Source: Amaricoccus sp047275745 (GTDB lineage: Bacteria > Pseudomonadota > Alphaproteobacteria > Rhodobacterales > Rhodobacteraceae). From it: a DNA stretch of 64,000 nucleotides. Positions 16,586 through 25,256 of the stretch are shown one piece after another. Where the stretch lies: assembly GCF_047275745.1 (NCBI RefSeq), contig NZ_JBKQWU010000003.1, forward strand, positions 62,001 to 126,000, in the 5' to 3' direction. Position 1 is the first letter of the stretch. The number at the start of each line of letters is the position of its first letter. The notes under the pieces were generated by a model. The model made no database searches and was not told the DNA's origin. It was given only the letters and a program-made list of their open reading frames with translations. A program made the translations under genes and the position numbers.

Positions 16586-17956
16586 ATGTGTGCTGACTGG
16601 ACCCGATCCGACTGGCGCTCGAAACCGCGGGTACAGATGCCCGACTATCCCGACGCGGCCGAGCTTCAGAGGGTGGAGCGCGAGCTCGCCTCCTATCCTC
16701 CGCTCGTCTTCGCCGGCGAAACCCGCAAGCTGCGCGCGCAACTCGCCGATGTGGCCGAAGGGCGCGCCTTCCTGCTGCAGGGCGGCGACTGCGCCGAGAG
16801 CTTCGGCGCCTTCAGGGCGGACATCATCCGCGACACCTTCAAGGTGATGCTGCAGATGGCGGTCGTCCTCACCTTCGGCGCGAAATGCCCGGTGGTGAAG
16901 ATCGGCCGCATGGCTGGCCAGTTCGCGAAGCCCCGCTCGGCCCCGACCGAGACGGTCGACGGCGTGGAACTGCCGAGCTACCGCGGCGACATCATCAATG
17001 ATTTCGAATTCGCCGCCGCCGCCCGCGTTCCCGATCCCCAGCGCATGCTGCGCGCCTATACCCAGGCCGCCGGCACGCTGAACCTCCTGCGCGCGTTCAG
17101 CCAGGGCGGGTACGCGGACATCACCCGCGTGCATTCCTGGACGCTCGATTTCACCGCCGGCCAGCCGGGCTACGAGCAGTACCACAAGCTCGCCAACCGG
17201 ATCTCCGGCGCGCTCGATTTCATGAACGCGGCCGGTGTCAGCCCGGATACCAGCGACGCGCTGCACCGGGTCGACTACTACACCAGCCACGAAGCGCTGC
17301 TGCTCGAATACGAGGAGGCGCTCTGCCGCATCGACTCGACCACCGGCATTCCGGTCGCGGGCTCGGGCCACATGATCTGGATCGGCGACCGGACGCGCCA
17401 GCCCGACGGCGCGCATGTCGAATTCTGCCGCGGCGTGCAGAATCCGATCGGGTTGAAATGCGGCCCGTCGATCTCCGAGAGCGACCTGCTGCGGCTGATC
17501 GACCGGCTGAACCCGAGCAACGACGCCGGCCGGCTGACGCTCATCGCACGGTTCGGCGCGGGCCAGGTCGGCGAGCATCTGCCCCGTCTCATCCGCGCGG
17601 TCGAGCGCGAGGGGCGCAAGGTGGTCTGGTCCTGCGATCCGATGCACGGCAATACCGTGAAGTCGGAGAGCGGCTACAAGACCCGTCCCTTCGAACGGGT
17701 CCTGCGCGAAGTGCGCGAGTTCTTCGCGATCCACGCGGCGGAAGGCACCTATCCGGGCGGCGTGCATTTCGAGATGACCGGCCAGGACGTGACCGAATGC
17801 ACCGGTGGCGTTCGCGCGGTCACCGACGAGAATCTCCGCGACCGCTATCACACCGCCTGCGACCCGCGGCTCAATGCGAGCCAGTCGCTGGAGCTCGCCT
17901 TCCTCGTCGCGCAGGAGCTCGACAACCGCCTCCAGGCGCAGCGCGCGGTGGGCTGA
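16586..17956 (+). CDS. Class II 3-deoxy-7-phosphoheptulonate (DAHP) synthase
   Basis: First shikimate-pathway enzyme: phosphoenolpyruvate + erythrose-4-phosphate to DAHP, metal-dependent and cytoplasmic. The 456-residue product is the plant-like class II type. Markers are FLLQGGDCAESF near residue 70, KIGRMAGQFAKPRS, LKCGPS, VVWSCDPMHGNT and GGVHFEMTGQDVTEC. The ATG at 16586 follows CGGGGAG. The 175-base gap to the divergent glxA-like gene shows no clear leader peptide. serB begins six bases downstream, so the two form a small amino-acid biosynthesis operon. Confidence 0.94.
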   Translation: MCADWTRSDWRSKPRVQMPDYPDAAELQRVERELASYPPLVFAGETRKLRAQLADVAEGRAFLLQGGDCAESFGAFRADIIRDTFKVMLQMAVVLTFGAKCPVVKIGRMAGQFAKPRSAPTETVDGVELPSYRGDIINDFEFAAAARVPDPQRMLRAYTQAAGTLNLLRAFSQGGYADITRVHSWTLDFTAGQPGYEQYHKLANRISGALDFMNAAGVSPDTSDALHRVDYYTSHEALLLEYEEALCRIDSTTGIPVAGSGHMIWIGDRTRQPDGAHVEFCRGVQNPIGLKCGPSISESDLLRLIDRLNPSNDAGRLTLIARFGAGQVGEHLPRLIRAVEREGRKVVWSCDPMHGNTVKSESGYKTRPFERVLREVREFFAIHAAEGTYPGGVHFEMTGQDVTECTGGVRAVTDENLRDRYHTACDPRLNASQSLELAFLVAQELDNRLQAQRAVG

Positions 17957-17961
17957 TCCGG

Positions 17962-18843
17962 GTGACGGTTAAACAAGTACTGGTCCTGACGGCGACGGGC
18001 GGCCTGCCCGACGTCGCCGCCGGGATGATCACGCAGGCGATCACCGCCGCCAGCGGCGAAATCGGCGCGACGCGGCGTCTCGCCGGCACCGCCGTCGAGA
18101 TCGAACTTGCGAAAGCGCCGGCGGCGGGGGCGATCGCGGAGGCGGCGGCGCGGATCGGCGTCGATGCCAATCGCGTCCCGACCGCGCATCGCCGCAAGCG
18201 GCTGCTGATCGCCGACATGGATTCGACGATCATCGGTGTCGAATGCATCGATGAACTCGCCGATTTCGCCGGCGTGAAGCCGATGGTGGCCGAGATCACC
18301 GAACGCGCCATGCGCGGCGAGCTCGATTTCGAGGCGGCGCTCCGCGCCCGGGTCGCGCTGCTGCGCGGGCTGCCGGAGAGCACGCTCGAGCAATGCTACG
18401 AGGCGCGCGTCCATCTCAATCCCGGCGCGCGGGTGCTGACGCGGACGATGGCCGGCCTGGGCGCCGAGACCGCGCTGATTTCCGGCGGCTTCACCTTCTT
18501 CACGACGCGGGTCGCCGAGGCGGCGGGATTTGCCTGCAACCAGGCCAATACACTCGTCGTGGAAGGGGGCGTACTGACCGGCGAAGTCACCGATCCCATT
18601 CTCGGCCGCGAGGCGAAACACGCGGCCCTCCGGCGGCTCGCGACCGACTTCGGCCCGGAACTGGCGATCGCCGTGGGCGACGGCGCGAACGATCTCGACA
18701 TGATCGTCGCGGCGGGGCTCGGGGTCGCGTATCGCGCGAAACCCGCGCTCGCCGAAGCCGCCGACGCGCGGATCGAGCATTCCGACCTGACCGCGCTGCT
18801 CGCGTTGCAGGGCATCCCCGAGTCCGAATGGGTCACGGATTGA
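17962..18843 (+). CDS. serB: Phosphoserine phosphatase
   Basis: Last step of serine synthesis, phosphoserine to serine, a cytoplasmic HAD hydrolase. The 293-residue product has an ACT-like N-terminal region (about 1-75). The HAD core contains the nucleophile motif DMDST (D85 and D87), motif II in LISGGFTFF, and motif III/IV in VGDGANDLDM. The GTG at 17962 is the first plausible start after the DAHP synthase stop, six bases away. Overlap of regulation with aromatic synthesis is suggested only by the short spacing. Confidence 0.93.
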   Translation: MTVKQVLVLTATGGLPDVAAGMITQAITAASGEIGATRRLAGTAVEIELAKAPAAGAIAEAAARIGVDANRVPTAHRRKRLLIADMDSTIIGVECIDELADFAGVKPMVAEITERAMRGELDFEAALRARVALLRGLPESTLEQCYEARVHLNPGARVLTRTMAGLGAETALISGGFTFFTTRVAEAAGFACNQANTLVVEGGVLTGEVTDPILGREAKHAALRRLATDFGPELAIAVGDGANDLDMIVAAGLGVAYRAKPALAEAADARIEHSDLTALLALQGIPESEWVTD

Positions 18844-18939
18844 GACACCGGGCAGCCTGTGCTGTCCGGGTCGCCCGGGATCGGAACATATGGAGAACTC
18901 CCCTTCCCTTCCCGGCGATTCATCCTTAACTTGGCGGCG

Positions 18940-21300
18940 ATGAACGGGCACTGGATCGACGAGGCGGATGCGTTCGAGGCGGCGGAGGCGCGGCCCCTTT
19001 CCGCGCGCGCGGCGGCGGCGCGGCCCGCGCCCTATCTCGACGGGCTGAACGAGGAACAGCGCGCGGCGGTCGAGGCGCTCGACGGGCCGGTTCTCGTGCT
19101 CGCGGGCGCGGGTACCGGCAAGACCCGCGCGCTGACGACGCGAATCGCGCATCTGCTCGCCACCGGCCGGGCGCGGCCGAACGAGGTTCTCGCCGTCACC
19201 TTCACCAACAAGGCGGCGCGCGAGATGCGCTTCCGCATCGGCCAACTTGTCGGCGGCGTGGTCGAGGGGATGCCCTGGCTCGGCACCTTCCATTCGCTCT
19301 CCGTCAAGATCCTGCGCCGCCACGCCGAGCTCGTCGGGCTGAAGTCGAATTTCACCATCCTCGATACCGACGACCAGCTGCGGCTGATGCGCCAGATCGT
19401 GCAGGCGGAGCGGATCGACGAGAAACGCTGGCCGCCCCGGATGCTGGCCTCGCTCATCGACGGCTGGAAGAACCGCGGCCTGACGCCCGAGCGTGTGCCG
19501 AGCTCGGAGGCGAGCGCCTATGCCCATCGCGGTACCGAGTTCTACGCCGCCTATCAGGAGCGGCTGCGTACGCTCAACGCCTGCGACTTCGGCGACCTGC
19601 TCCTGCACACGGTCGGGATCTTCCAGAACAACCTCGACGTGCTCGACCGCTACCAGTCCTGGTTCCGCTACATCCTCGTGGACGAGTATCAGGACACCAA
19701 TGTCGCGCAATATCTCTGGCTCCGGCTGCTCGCCGGGCGGGATCACAACATCTGCTGCGTCGGCGATGACGACCAGTCGATTTATGGCTGGCGCGGCGCG
19801 GAGGTGGAGAACATCCTGCGGTTCGAGAAGGACTTCCCCGGCGCCAGGGTGATCCGGCTCGAGCGTAACTACCGCTCCACGCCGCATATCCTCGCCGCCG
19901 CCTCGGGCGTTATCGCGGCGAACGAGAGCCGGCTCGGCAAGACGCTCTGGACCGACATGGCGCAGGGCGAGAAGCTCCGCCTCATCGGCCATTGGGACGG
20001 CGAGGAGGAGGCGCGCTGGATCGGCGAGGAGATCGAGGCCTATACCCGCGGCACCCGCGGGCTCGACCCGGTTCCAGCGGATGGCATTGCCATTCTCGTC
20101 CGCGCCACGCATCAGATGCGCGCCTTCGAGGACCGGTTCCTGACGATCGGCCTGCCCTATCGCGTGATCGGCGGCCCGCGCTTCTACGAGCGGCAGGAGA
20201 TCCGCGACGCGATGGCCTATTTCCGCGTCGCGGTCTCGCCCGATGACGGGCTCGCCTTCGAGCGGATCGTGAACGTCCCGAAACGCGGCCTCGGCGACAA
20301 GGCGGTGCAGGAGATCAACCGCGTCGCCCGCGAGAACGGGACGAGCCTGCTCGAAGCCGCGCGTATCCTCGTGGCGCAAGGCGGGCTCGGCGCCCGCGGC
20401 CGGGGACAGCTTGGCGCCTTGGTCGCCGATTTCGACCGCTGGAACGCGATGATCCGCGACGGTTCGAACCATGTCGAGCTTGCCGAGGCGATGCTGGAGG
20501 AGAGCGGCTACGCCCAGATGTGGCAGGCGGAGAAGTCGCCCGACGCGGCCGGGCGACTCGAGAACCTCAAGGAACTGGTCAAGGGCCTCGCCGAATTCGA
20601 GAACCTGCAGGGTTTCCTCGAACATGTCAGCCTCGTCATGGACAACGCGCAGGAGGAGGGCGCGCGCAAGGTCTCGATCATGACGCTGCACGCGGCCAAG
20701 GGGCTGGAATTCCCCTGCGTCTTCCTGCCGGGCTGGGAGGACGGGCTCTTTCCCTCGCAACGCGCGATGGACGAGTCCGGGCTGAAGGGGCTCGAGGAGG
20801 AGCGCCGCCTCGCCTATGTCGGGATCACGCGGGCGCGGCGGTTCTCCACGATCAGCTTCGCGGCGAACCGGCGGGTCTACAACCAGTGGCAATCCGCCCT
20901 GCCCTCGCGCTTCATCGACGAATTGCCGCCCGAACATGTCGAGGTGCTGACCCCGCCCGGCCTCTACGGCGGCGGCTATGGCGCCGCCGCGGTTCAGCCG
21001 AAGAGCACGCTCGCCGACCGCGCGGCAGAGGCGGATGTCTACGACTCACCCGGCTGGAAACGGATGCAGGCCCGCGCGGCCGCCCGTCCCGTCTCACAGC
21101 CGCGCGAGGCGAAGAACATGGTGATCGACGCCACCGCGATTCCCGCCTTCGGCGTCGGCGACCGCGTCTTCCATCAGAAATTCGGCTACGGCGAGGTGCG
21201 CGTCGTCGAGGGCGACAAGCTAGCGATCGATTTCGAGAAGGCGGGCTCGAAGAAGATCGTCGCCCGCTTCGTCGTCGCAGCGGACGATATCCCGTTCTGA
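18940..21300 (+). CDS. uvrD: ATP-dependent DNA helicase UvrD/PcrA
   Basis: Superfamily 1A 3'-5' helicase for nucleotide excision and mismatch repair and removal of stalled RNA polymerase. The 786-residue product shows the Q motif (LNEEQRAAV), Walker A AGAGTGKT (55-62), motif Ia TFTNKAAREM, DEYQD (motif II), GDDDQSIYGWRGA (III), LERNYRS (IV), IMTLHAAKGLEF (V) and YVGITRA (VI). A Tudor-like C-terminal domain (GDRVFHQKFGYGEV) ends the protein, as in PcrA/UvrD. The ATG at 18940 is preferred over an in-frame start 27 codons earlier that overlaps the spacer after serB. Confidence 0.95.
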   Translation: MNGHWIDEADAFEAAEARPLSARAAAARPAPYLDGLNEEQRAAVEALDGPVLVLAGAGTGKTRALTTRIAHLLATGRARPNEVLAVTFTNKAAREMRFRIGQLVGGVVEGMPWLGTFHSLSVKILRRHAELVGLKSNFTILDTDDQLRLMRQIVQAERIDEKRWPPRMLASLIDGWKNRGLTPERVPSSEASAYAHRGTEFYAAYQERLRTLNACDFGDLLLHTVGIFQNNLDVLDRYQSWFRYILVDEYQDTNVAQYLWLRLLAGRDHNICCVGDDDQSIYGWRGAEVENILRFEKDFPGARVIRLERNYRSTPHILAAASGVIAANESRLGKTLWTDMAQGEKLRLIGHWDGEEEARWIGEEIEAYTRGTRGLDPVPADGIAILVRATHQMRAFEDRFLTIGLPYRVIGGPRFYERQEIRDAMAYFRVAVSPDDGLAFERIVNVPKRGLGDKAVQEINRVARENGTSLLEAARILVAQGGLGARGRGQLGALVADFDRWNAMIRDGSNHVELAEAMLEESGYAQMWQAEKSPDAAGRLENLKELVKGLAEFENLQGFLEHVSLVMDNAQEEGARKVSIMTLHAAKGLEFPCVFLPGWEDGLFPSQRAMDESGLKGLEEERRLAYVGITRARRFSTISFAANRRVYNQWQSALPSRFIDELPPEHVEVLTPPGLYGGGYGAAAVQPKSTLADRAAEADVYDSPGWKRMQARAAARPVSQPREAKNMVIDATAIPAFGVGDRVFHQKFGYGEVRVVEGDKLAIDFEKAGSKKIVARFVVAADDIPF

Positions 21301-21313
21301 CGGCGGCCCGCCA

Positions 21314-21853
21314 TCAAACGCCGATGCGATCCATGACGAAGGCGGCCCGCTCCTCGACGCTCGCGAGCGGCAGGCGGACGAGGCGATAGCCGAGCCGGGA
21401 ATAGACATCGGCCATTACCGCGCAGGTCGCTTGCGCCTCGGCCGCGTCCTGTCGGCGCTCCTTGTCCCGCGTGAAGATCTCGTCCCAGAACGGCGCGATG
21501 AAGACAAGCGGGTTGTACCGGAACACTCGCGCCGCCTCGCGCGCATGTGCGGGGACGGGGAGGCCGCTCAGGGTCAGATATCCTATCACATCGGGAAGTC
21601 CGCGATCCATCAACACGGGTCCGGGAAGCCCGGAGGCTTCATGATGCGACCGCGTTTCCCATCCGAGCATCAGCTCCGCGAAGGCGGCGCGATTCTTCCA
21701 GGGCAGCGCTTCGCCGCCGATTCGCACCTGATCGCGAATGATCGCGCGCCCGGCCTCGGGCATGGAACGCAGGCCCAGACCCGCGAGCGCATCGATCAGT
21801 GTCGTCTTGCCCCCGCCGGGGCCACCGGTCACGACGAACAGGTGGTTACACAT
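21314..21853 (-). CDS. AAA-type P-loop NTPase (kinase-like), small
   Basis: A 179-residue P-loop protein with Walker A GGPGGGKT (10-17) and an early PEAGRAIIRDQ segment typical of the AAA_28 family of stand-alone small NTPases. A LMDRGLPDVIGYL motif resembles the lid/Asp-Arg region of nucleoside-kinase-like enzymes, and FIAPFWDEIFTRDKERRQDA is also conserved in the family. The function of these proteins is not established; a kinase or nucleotide-dependent role is likely. The gene converges on uvrD with 13 bases between the stops and has no obvious operon partner. Confidence 0.82.
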   Translation of the reverse strand: MCNHLFVVTGGPGGGKTTLIDALAGLGLRSMPEAGRAIIRDQVRIGGEALPWKNRAAFAELMLGWETRSHHEASGLPGPVLMDRGLPDVIGYLTLSGLPVPAHAREAARVFRYNPLVFIAPFWDEIFTRDKERRQDAAEAQATCAVMADVYSRLGYRLVRLPLASVEERAAFVMDRIGV

Positions 21854-21982
21854 TTCCCACCTTCGGAACTGTTGTGGGAAGAAGCGCCAGTGGACCCGAC
21901 CGCCGTCGGATACCCGGGTGGCGAAGCGGCAGCATAGGGCCGCGGTCGAACAATGCCCACCGGTGGGAAGCGCGTGAACGCC

Positions 21983-22012
21983 AAAAAAAACAGCCGGGCA
22001 TGAGCCCGGCTG
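21983..22012 (-). terminator. Intrinsic terminator after the DUF1127 gene
   Basis: On the minus strand AGCCGGGC-TCAT-GCCCGGCT (8-bp perfect stem) is followed by G and eight T residues. It lies about 60 bases after the DUF1127 stop codon and is the strongest terminator in the window. Confidence 0.92.
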
Positions 22013-22072
22013 AGTTGGGGAGGAAACTTGGCAAGCGGGCGCCGCGCCACGGGGCGCCCGGGGAATTCCGGA

Positions 22073-22282
22073 TCAGCGGCCGTAGACGCTGTCGTAGGCG
22101 ATCTCGCGGATCGAGTAGCTCGAGATGCCGAGGTCGCGCAGCTCGCGGTCGCTCAGCGAGCGGAGTTCGTTCAGCGTGCGCAGGAAGAGGCGATAGTCGG
22201 CGACCGCCTTGGTGATCGCGGCGAAAAGACCGTGGCCGAGGCCGTTGTTGGTCGCGAACGGGAAATTGACAACATGTGCCAT
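22073..22282 (-). CDS. DUF1127 small protein (YjiS-like)
   Basis: A 69-residue basic protein, MAHVVNFPFATNN..., ending in the hallmark DUF1127 segment LNELRSLSDRELRDLGISSY. In Rhodobacter such Arg-rich proteins are linked to oxidative-stress-induced RNAs and RNA turnover, and they tend to be expressed from stress promoters. An AAGGA ribosome site precedes the ATG at 22282. The transcript appears to start about 200 bases upstream, may include a 26-codon leader ORF, and ends at a strong terminator, so this is a short stand-alone unit. Confidence 0.9.
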   Translation of the reverse strand: MAHVVNFPFATNNGLGHGLFAAITKAVADYRLFLRTLNELRSLSDRELRDLGISSYSIREIAYDSVYGR

Positions 22283-22365
22283 GACTGTGTGTCCTTGCGT
22301 CTGTACCGTCCCGGAGCCGTCTCCGGGGTGTTGTTGATGTTCAAAGGCGCCGGCGGCGGCGCGTT

Positions 22366-22446
22366 TCAGGGGTTCGCCCGGGGCGCCGAAGCGATCCCGG
22401 ACCGGTCTTCTGGCCCGTCGAAACGGTGGCTGAACATTCGTCTCAT
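22366..22446 (-). CDS. Possible 26-codon leader ORF upstream of the DUF1127 gene
   Basis: Minus-strand ORF starting MRRMFSHRFDGPEDRSG and ending at a TGA, with an AAAGGAGG ribosome site ten bases before the ATG, one of the best in the window. It lies between the predicted promoter and the DUF1127 gene. A CCGGAG-CCGT-CTCCGG hairpin (22311-22326) sits between the two ORFs. It resembles no family known to me. It could be a regulatory leader peptide or a real small protein; the evidence is the ribosome site and position only. Confidence 0.4.
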   Translation of the reverse strand: MRRMFSHRFDGPEDRSGIASAPRANP

Positions 22447-22506
22447 CTCTTGTCCGCCTCCTTTCGTTAATGTTCGGTTGTGAGCGTTCCCTTGCTGTTG
22501 CATTGC

Positions 22507-22534
22507 AAAATAAACGATCCCGGCCCTTACACAA
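22507..22534 (-). promoter_or_regulatory. Candidate promoter for the DUF1127 transcript
   Basis: On the minus strand TTGTGT (22534-22529) and TATTTT (22512-22507) are separated by 16 bases, inside a locally AT-rich stretch of a GC-rich genome. A start near 22500 would put both the leader ORF and the DUF1127 gene on one transcript. The remainder of 22447-22799 holds no gene I can support. Confidence 0.45.
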
Positions 22535-22799
22535 CGATCATTGTCGGAAGGCCGTCATGCAGCTAACGCATAGCTATTAACATTCGATTTACCAGTATGT
22601 TACCGAGTAAAATTCATAGGGATCACGCGATCCCGCCATGCAATGTCAGCCATGTTGCCCCGCAGCTCGCGAACGAAGAATGCGAAACCCGGACCGGTAC
22701 CGGCAGGCTCTCGAGCAATGCGCCCTTGTCTCGGCCGCGACGCGGAGCGATCTTCGCCAGACCGGCGATAGCCCGCAGGACCGACGAAAGAAGCTTCCG

Positions 22800-23888
22800 A
22801 TGCCAGTGACCGAACCCGTGACCAAAGACGACGTGATGACCGCCCTGCGCTCCATCCAGATGCCCGGTTCGGGGCGCGATATCGTCGAGGCGGATATCGT
22901 CCGGGCGGTCACGGTGGAAGCTGGCCGGGTCAGCTTCATTCTCGAGGTCGATCCGGCCCAGGGCGAGGCGCTCGAGCCGACGCGCGCCGCCGCCCAGGCC
23001 GCCGTCGAGGCGTTGCCGGGCGTGACCGCGGTCTCGTCTCTGCTGACCGCGCATGGCCCTTCGCCGAAGGCGCCGCCGCCGGACCTCAAGATCGGCCGCC
23101 ACCCGACGCCCCAGGCCGGGCCCCAGGCGGTGCCGGGCATCCGCCACATCCTCGCGATCGCCTCCGGCAAGGGCGGCGTCGGCAAATCGACCGTCGCCGC
23201 CAATCTCGCCGTGGCGCTCGCCGCCGAGGGGAAGAAGGTCGGGCTGCTCGACGCCGATATCTACGGGCCGAGCCAGCCCAGGATGATGGGCGTCTCCGGC
23301 CGCCCCCGCTCGCCCGACGGCAAGACCATCCTGCCGCTCGTGAACCATGGGGTCACGATCATGTCGATCGGCCTGATGCTGCGCGAGGGCGAGGCGGTGG
23401 TGTGGCGCGGGCCGATGCTGATGGGCGCGCTGCAGCAGCTGATGGGCCAGGTCGCCTGGGGCGAACTCGACGCGCTGATCGTCGACCTGCCGCCCGGAAC
23501 CGGCGACGTGCAGCTGACGCTGAGCCAGAAATACGTGCTGACCGGCGCGATCCTCGTCTCGACGCCGCAGGACATCGCGCTCCTCGACGCGCGCAAGGCG
23601 CTCGACATGTTCGACAAGACCAAGGTGCCCGTGCTCGGACTGATCGAGAACATGTCGAGCTACATCTGCCCGAACTGCGGCCATGAGGAACATATCTTCG
23701 GCCATGGCGGCGCGAAGGCCGAAGCCGCGCGGCTCGGGGTGCCCTTCCTCGGCGAGGTGCCGCTCGACATCGCGATCCGCCTCGCCGGCGATTCGGGCAC
23801 TCCGGCCGTCGCCGCCCACCCTGCAAGCGCCGAGGCGGAGGCGTTCCGCGCCATCGCACGCCGGCTGATCGCGGATCGGATCGTCTGA
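22800..23888 (+). CDS. apbC: Mrp/ApbC iron-sulfur cluster carrier ATPase
   Basis: P-loop ATPase that binds and transfers Fe-S clusters to apo-proteins in the cytoplasm. The 362-residue product has an N-terminal DUF59/MIP18-like domain (about 7-80) and the deviant Walker A GKGGVGKST (123-131). Further markers are DADIYGPSQPRMMG, DLPPGTGD and the cluster-binding CPNC near 278. The ATG at 22800 gives the standard N-terminal domain; longer in-frame extension upstream looks non-coding. It is convenient for a genome with many Fe-S enzymes (fdsGB, the FadH-like reductase), but no operon link is seen. Confidence 0.93.
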   Translation: MPVTEPVTKDDVMTALRSIQMPGSGRDIVEADIVRAVTVEAGRVSFILEVDPAQGEALEPTRAAAQAAVEALPGVTAVSSLLTAHGPSPKAPPPDLKIGRHPTPQAGPQAVPGIRHILAIASGKGGVGKSTVAANLAVALAAEGKKVGLLDADIYGPSQPRMMGVSGRPRSPDGKTILPLVNHGVTIMSIGLMLREGEAVVWRGPMLMGALQQLMGQVAWGELDALIVDLPPGTGDVQLTLSQKYVLTGAILVSTPQDIALLDARKALDMFDKTKVPVLGLIENMSSYICPNCGHEEHIFGHGGAKAEAARLGVPFLGEVPLDIAIRLAGDSGTPAVAAHPASAEAEAFRAIARRLIADRIV

Positions 23889-24040
23889 AGCGCGATGGAA
23901 CGCCCCCGGCGGGCGTCTCCGCGGCCGCGTGCCGCTTGCCCGCCGGCGCCGAGCGGGTATTGTGACGAAACGCGTTCACCACCCCGGAGGGCTTCGGCCC
24001 GGCGCCGGGGGCCGTTCAAAGACGGATCAAGGAGCTTTTC

Positions 24041-25228
24041 ATGAAGCGCATTCTGCTCGCGACCGCGGTCTCCGCCGGCCTCGTTTCGGCCGCCGCGGCG
24101 GAGCCGGTCAACATCGGCGTCATCCTCGGCTTCACCGGCCCGCTCGAGTCGATCACGCCCGGCATGGGCGGCAGCGCGGAGGTGGCGCTGAAGGAGGCCT
24201 CCGATTCCGGCAAGCTGCCGAACGGCATCACACTCAACCCGGTCCGGGCCGACTCGACCTGCGTCGACGCCGCCGCCGCGACCACCGCGGCCGAGGGGCT
24301 CGTCAGCAGCCAGAACGTCGCGGCGATCATGGGCGCCGACTGCTCGGGCGTCACCACCGCGGTCGCGACCAACGTCGCCGTTCCGCGCGGCGTGACGATC
24401 ATCTCCCCCTCCGCGACCTCGCCCGCGCTCACGGATCTCGAGGACAACGGCTATTTCTTCCGGACCGCGCCCTCCGACGCCCGGCAGGGCGAGGTTCTCG
24501 CCGATCTCGTGACCGAGAACGGCACGACCGAGGTCGCCGTCACCTATACCAACAACGACTACGGCAAGGGTCTCGCCGACACTTTCGCGGCGGCCTTCGA
24601 GGAGCGGGGCGGCACCGTCGCGATCTCGGCGGCGCATGAGGATGCCAAGGCCGACTATTCCGCCGAGGTGGCCGCGCTTCAGGCCTCGGGCGCCGACACA
24701 CTCATGGTCTTCGGCTATGTCGACCGGGGCGGCCGCGGGATCGTGCAGGGCGCGCTCGATACCGGCGCCTTCGAGAATTTCTACTTCGCAGACGGCATGT
24801 ACGGCCAGAGCCTGATCGACGCCGTGGGCGACGAGATCAATGGCATCGTCATCGGCACCCTGCCCGGCGTCGAGGGCGAGGGCGCGGATATCTTCGCCAA
24901 GGTCGCCGAATCCCACGGCATGGACCCGACCGGCACCTATGTGCCCGAGAGCTACGATGCCGCCGCCCTGATCGCGCTCTCGATCGCCGCTTCCGGATCG
25001 GCGGACCGGACCGCGATCCGCGACCACGTGATGAATGTGGCGAACGCGCCGGGCGAGCAGATCTTCGCGGGCGAGCTTGCCAAGGGGATCGAGATCCTGA
25101 CCTCGGGCGGCGATATCGACTATCAGGGCGCGACGGGTGTCGAACTGATCGGCCCGGGTGAGGCCGCGGGCTCCTACCGCGTCTACGAGATCGAGAACAA
25201 CGCCCCCGTTACGCTCGGCTACCGCTGA
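24041..25228 (+). CDS. Branched-chain amino-acid-type ABC transporter, substrate-binding protein (LivJ-like)
   Basis: Periplasmic type I solute-binding protein of 395 residues. A Sec signal peptide (MKRILLATAVSAGLVSAAAA) is cut before EPVNIGVILGFTGP, the typical start of the mature LivJ fold. Two lobes are visible with GADCSGVTTAVATNVAVP and NNDYGKGLADTFAAAFEERG. The ligand is probably an amino acid, but LivJ relatives also bind aromatics, amides or urea. It heads a five-gene livJGFHM-like operon, 28 bases before the first ATPase gene. A GGAG-type ribosome site lies just before the ATG. Confidence 0.9.
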   Translation: MKRILLATAVSAGLVSAAAAEPVNIGVILGFTGPLESITPGMGGSAEVALKEASDSGKLPNGITLNPVRADSTCVDAAAATTAAEGLVSSQNVAAIMGADCSGVTTAVATNVAVPRGVTIISPSATSPALTDLEDNGYFFRTAPSDARQGEVLADLVTENGTTEVAVTYTNNDYGKGLADTFAAAFEERGGTVAISAAHEDAKADYSAEVAALQASGADTLMVFGYVDRGGRGIVQGALDTGAFENFYFADGMYGQSLIDAVGDEINGIVIGTLPGVEGEGADIFAKVAESHGMDPTGTYVPESYDAAALIALSIAASGSADRTAIRDHVMNVANAPGEQIFAGELAKGIEILTSGGDIDYQGATGVELIGPGEAAGSYRVYEIENNAPVTLGYR

Positions 25229-25256
25229 GCGCGACGGGAAGACGGAGTAAACGAAG

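Noticed and set aside
20455..20475. GGTTCGAACC, reminiscent of a tRNA T-arm
   Set aside because: It lies inside uvrD, and no acceptor or anticodon stems surround it. No tRNA gene was found in the window.
17848..20937. Very long minus-strand open frame opposite serB and uvrD
   Set aside because: Typical antisense open frame of GC-rich coding DNA. The plus-strand genes have complete, recognisable proteins.
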